A stretch of DNA of 40,376 nt. Origin: CAYVWB01 sp964455395 (lineage in GTDB: Bacteria; Desulfobacterota; Desulfovibrionia; Desulfovibrionales; Desulfovibrionaceae). The translations under genes were made by a program, and so were the position numbers. Shown here in pieces: positions 39,117 to 40,376 of the stretch (positions within the stretch are counted from its first letter, which is position 1; each line of letters starts with the position of its first letter). Location of the stretch: assembly GCA_964455395.1 (NCBI GenBank), contig CAYVWB010000042.1, forward strand, positions 1 through 40,376, given 5' to 3'. Under the pieces are notes generated by a model. That model was given only the letters and a program-made list of their open reading frames with translations, had not been told where the DNA came from and did no database searches.

Positions 39117-40376
39117 GATCGACCCCCCGGAGCGGGACCGACGCATCCACGCGAGTCTCCCGGGTGTCCTCCAGACGGACGAGGAGGTCCCGACGGCCGC
39201 GCAAGGCGGCGACGCTGTGCAGGTCCAGCCGTTGCAGCAAGCCGGCGAGCTGGCGCGCCATGGCCGTGCGCAGGTGGACGAGTCCTGCAGCCGCGGCTTC
39301 GGCGTCCACTTTGGCGGAGTGGACCGGGTCCGTGGTGGTGACGCCGAAGGGACAGCCGTCCGGTCGTTCGCACCGGGCCAGTCGCACGCAGCCCATAGGG
39401 GTGAGGTCCAACGTGCCGAAGACGACGCCGTCCGCGCCCAGCGCGATGGCCTTTGCTGCGTCGAACACGGTGCGCACGCCGCCGGAGGCCATCAGCGTCA
39501 CCTCGTTGCGCAGTCCCTCGGCCGTGAGGAAGTCGTGGGCCTTGGCCACGGCGTATTCGATGGGCGTGGCGATGTTTTTCTTGGAAAGTTCCGGCGAAGC
39601 CGCCGTACCGCCGTAAGCGCCGTCGATATTGATGATGTGCGCGCCGGCGTAGTAGGAGCCCACGGCCACCATGTCCACATCCGAGGGGCTGGAGACCTTC
39701 ACCGCCAGCAATGCGCGGGGGTTGACCGTGGCCAGCCAGTCCAGATGCTTCTTGTGATCCTCCACGGAATAGACGCTGTGGAAGGGGAATGGCGAGAACA
39801 GTGCGATGCCCGGCGCGGTTTCGCGCTGGGACGCAACTGCTGCTGTGTTCTTGATTCCCAGAAGATGTCCTCCCAGGCCGGGCTTGGAGCCTTGCGCGTA
39901 TTTGATCTCGATGACGCGGGCGCGGGTGAGGGTGGTTTCGCTGACGCCGAAGAGGCCGGTGGCCACCTGCGTCATGATATGGTCCGCATAGGGGAGCAAC
40001 GCTTCCGGATAGCCGCCTTCGCCCGTGGAGATGAAGCTTCCCAGAGCCTGGGCGGCCCTGGCGCGCGCCAGCATGACAGGCAGGCCCACGCTGCCGAAGG
40101 ACATGCCGCCGCCGTACCACGGGGCGGGCAGGGTGATGCGGGGCCGGTCGTCATCCCGGCGGTTCAGGGAGAGGCCGAGGTCCACGGCGTCTGGGTCGGC
40201 GTCGGGGATGTCGCGGGGGTCCCATCCTTCCAGTTCGAAACGGAACGCCAGCCGGTCGAAGCCGCCGCCGGAGGCTCCCGTGCGGTACTCGTGCGCGTGG
40301 CCGGTCAGGGTTCCCTGCTCGCTCATGACTTTGGCGGCGCGCAGCAAGGCGCCGGTCCAGCGCTTGTCGCCGCGTG
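39109..40376 (-). CDS. Glutamate synthase FMN/[3Fe-4S] subunit, 5' end outside window
   Basis: Catalytic synthase domain of a split GltB: reductive amination of 2-oxoglutarate to glutamate on FMN. The frame is open to the right edge, so the start is beyond it; ATG 40326 is possible but lacks a ribosome site. Motifs: 'APWYGGGMSFGSVGLPVMLARARAA', 'STGEGGYPEALLPYADHIMTQVATG', 'IEIKYAQGSKPGLGGHLLG', 'PFPFHSVYSVEDHKKHLDWL', 'KVSSPSDVDMVAVGSYYAGAHIINIDGAYGGTAASP' in pieces and 'ASGGVRTVFDAAKAIALGADGVVFGT'. The three cluster cysteines are in 'GCVRLARCERPDGCPFGV' (spacing C-x5-C-x5-C, one residue longer than GltB's second gap). It overlaps the glutaminase-GXGXG gene by 8 bp, so the two are made together. 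Confidence 0.88.
   Translation of the reverse strand, partial: RGDKRWTGALLRAAKVMSEQGTLTGHAHEYRTGASGGGFDRLAFRFELEGWDPRDIPDADPDAVDLGLSLNRRDDDRPRITLPAPWYGGGMSFGSVGLPVMLARARAAQALGSFISTGEGGYPEALLPYADHIMTQVATGLFGVSETTLTRARVIEIKYAQGSKPGLGGHLLGIKNTAAVASQRETAPGIALFSPFPFHSVYSVEDHKKHLDWLATVNPRALLAVKVSSPSDVDMVAVGSYYAGAHIINIDGAYGGTAASPELSKKNIATPIEYAVAKAHDFLTAEGLRNEVTLMASGGVRTVFDAAKAIALGADGVVFGTLDLTPMGCVRLARCERPDGCPFGVTTTDPVHSAKVDAEAAAAGLVHLRTAMARQLAGLLQRLDLHSVAALRGRRDLLVRLEDTRETRVDASVPLRGVDHD

Overview
The window is high-GC DNA, about two-thirds G+C by eye, from a Gram-negative bacterium: it encodes a TamA/TamB outer-membrane pair, a class A penicillin-binding protein and possible lipoprotein/periplasmic proteins. 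A flavoredoxin-like protein and a glutamate synthase split into separate FMN and glutaminase/GXGXG polypeptides recall Desulfovibrionales and relatives (Desulfobacterota). That placement is inference only. No rRNA, tRNA or CRISPR array was seen.

Left half (1-21612, all genes on +): the right-hand part of a hybrid NRPS / trans-AT polyketide cluster. It begins inside a large NRPS gene (end of C, then A-PCP-TE). Next come a secreted S10 serine carboxypeptidase, a SAM methyltransferase, a decayed IS1595-type insertion sequence, a DUF697 membrane protein and an 826-bp gene-free stretch with a 31-bp tandem repeat. A tight export/membrane operon follows: a cyclic-peptide-type ABC exporter, a cysteine-rich membrane-anchored protein, an SPFH (stomatin/prohibitin) protein and a 53-aa membrane protein. 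Then come an Sfp-type phosphopantetheinyl transferase, an ABC_sub_bind-like binding protein and an AT-AT-ER protein of the trans-AT kind. The set covers carrier activation (PPTase), extender loading, editing and enoyl reduction (AT-AT-ER), chain termination (NRPS TE), tailoring, export and possibly periplasmic maturation (S10 peptidase). The PKS modules that the trans-AT/ER would serve are not in the window and probably lie to the left. The cluster probably ends near 18000; a flavoredoxin-like gene and a four-PAS PP2C phosphatase follow as a coupled pair and end at a strong bidirectional terminator.

Right half (21750-40376, all genes on -): envelope and housekeeping genes. In transcription order: glutamate synthase FMN subunit (runs off the right edge), fused glutaminase-GXGXG subunit, citramalate synthase, RtcB RNA ligase, a small acidic protein, TamA, TamB, a 484-bp gap with a plausible promoter, an unrecognised membrane-anchored protein and a PBP1A-type peptidoglycan synthase. 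The two halves converge at the terminator at 21674-21709.

Short tandem repeats recur, several with a 9-bp (three-codon) period and three of them in the N-terminal codons of membrane or exported proteins. The points most worth pursuing are the S10 peptidase plus exporter/SPFH/Cys-rich module inside an NRPS/trans-AT cluster, the A domain lacking the usual Asp235, and the transposase ORF that stayed open after losing its catalytic residues.
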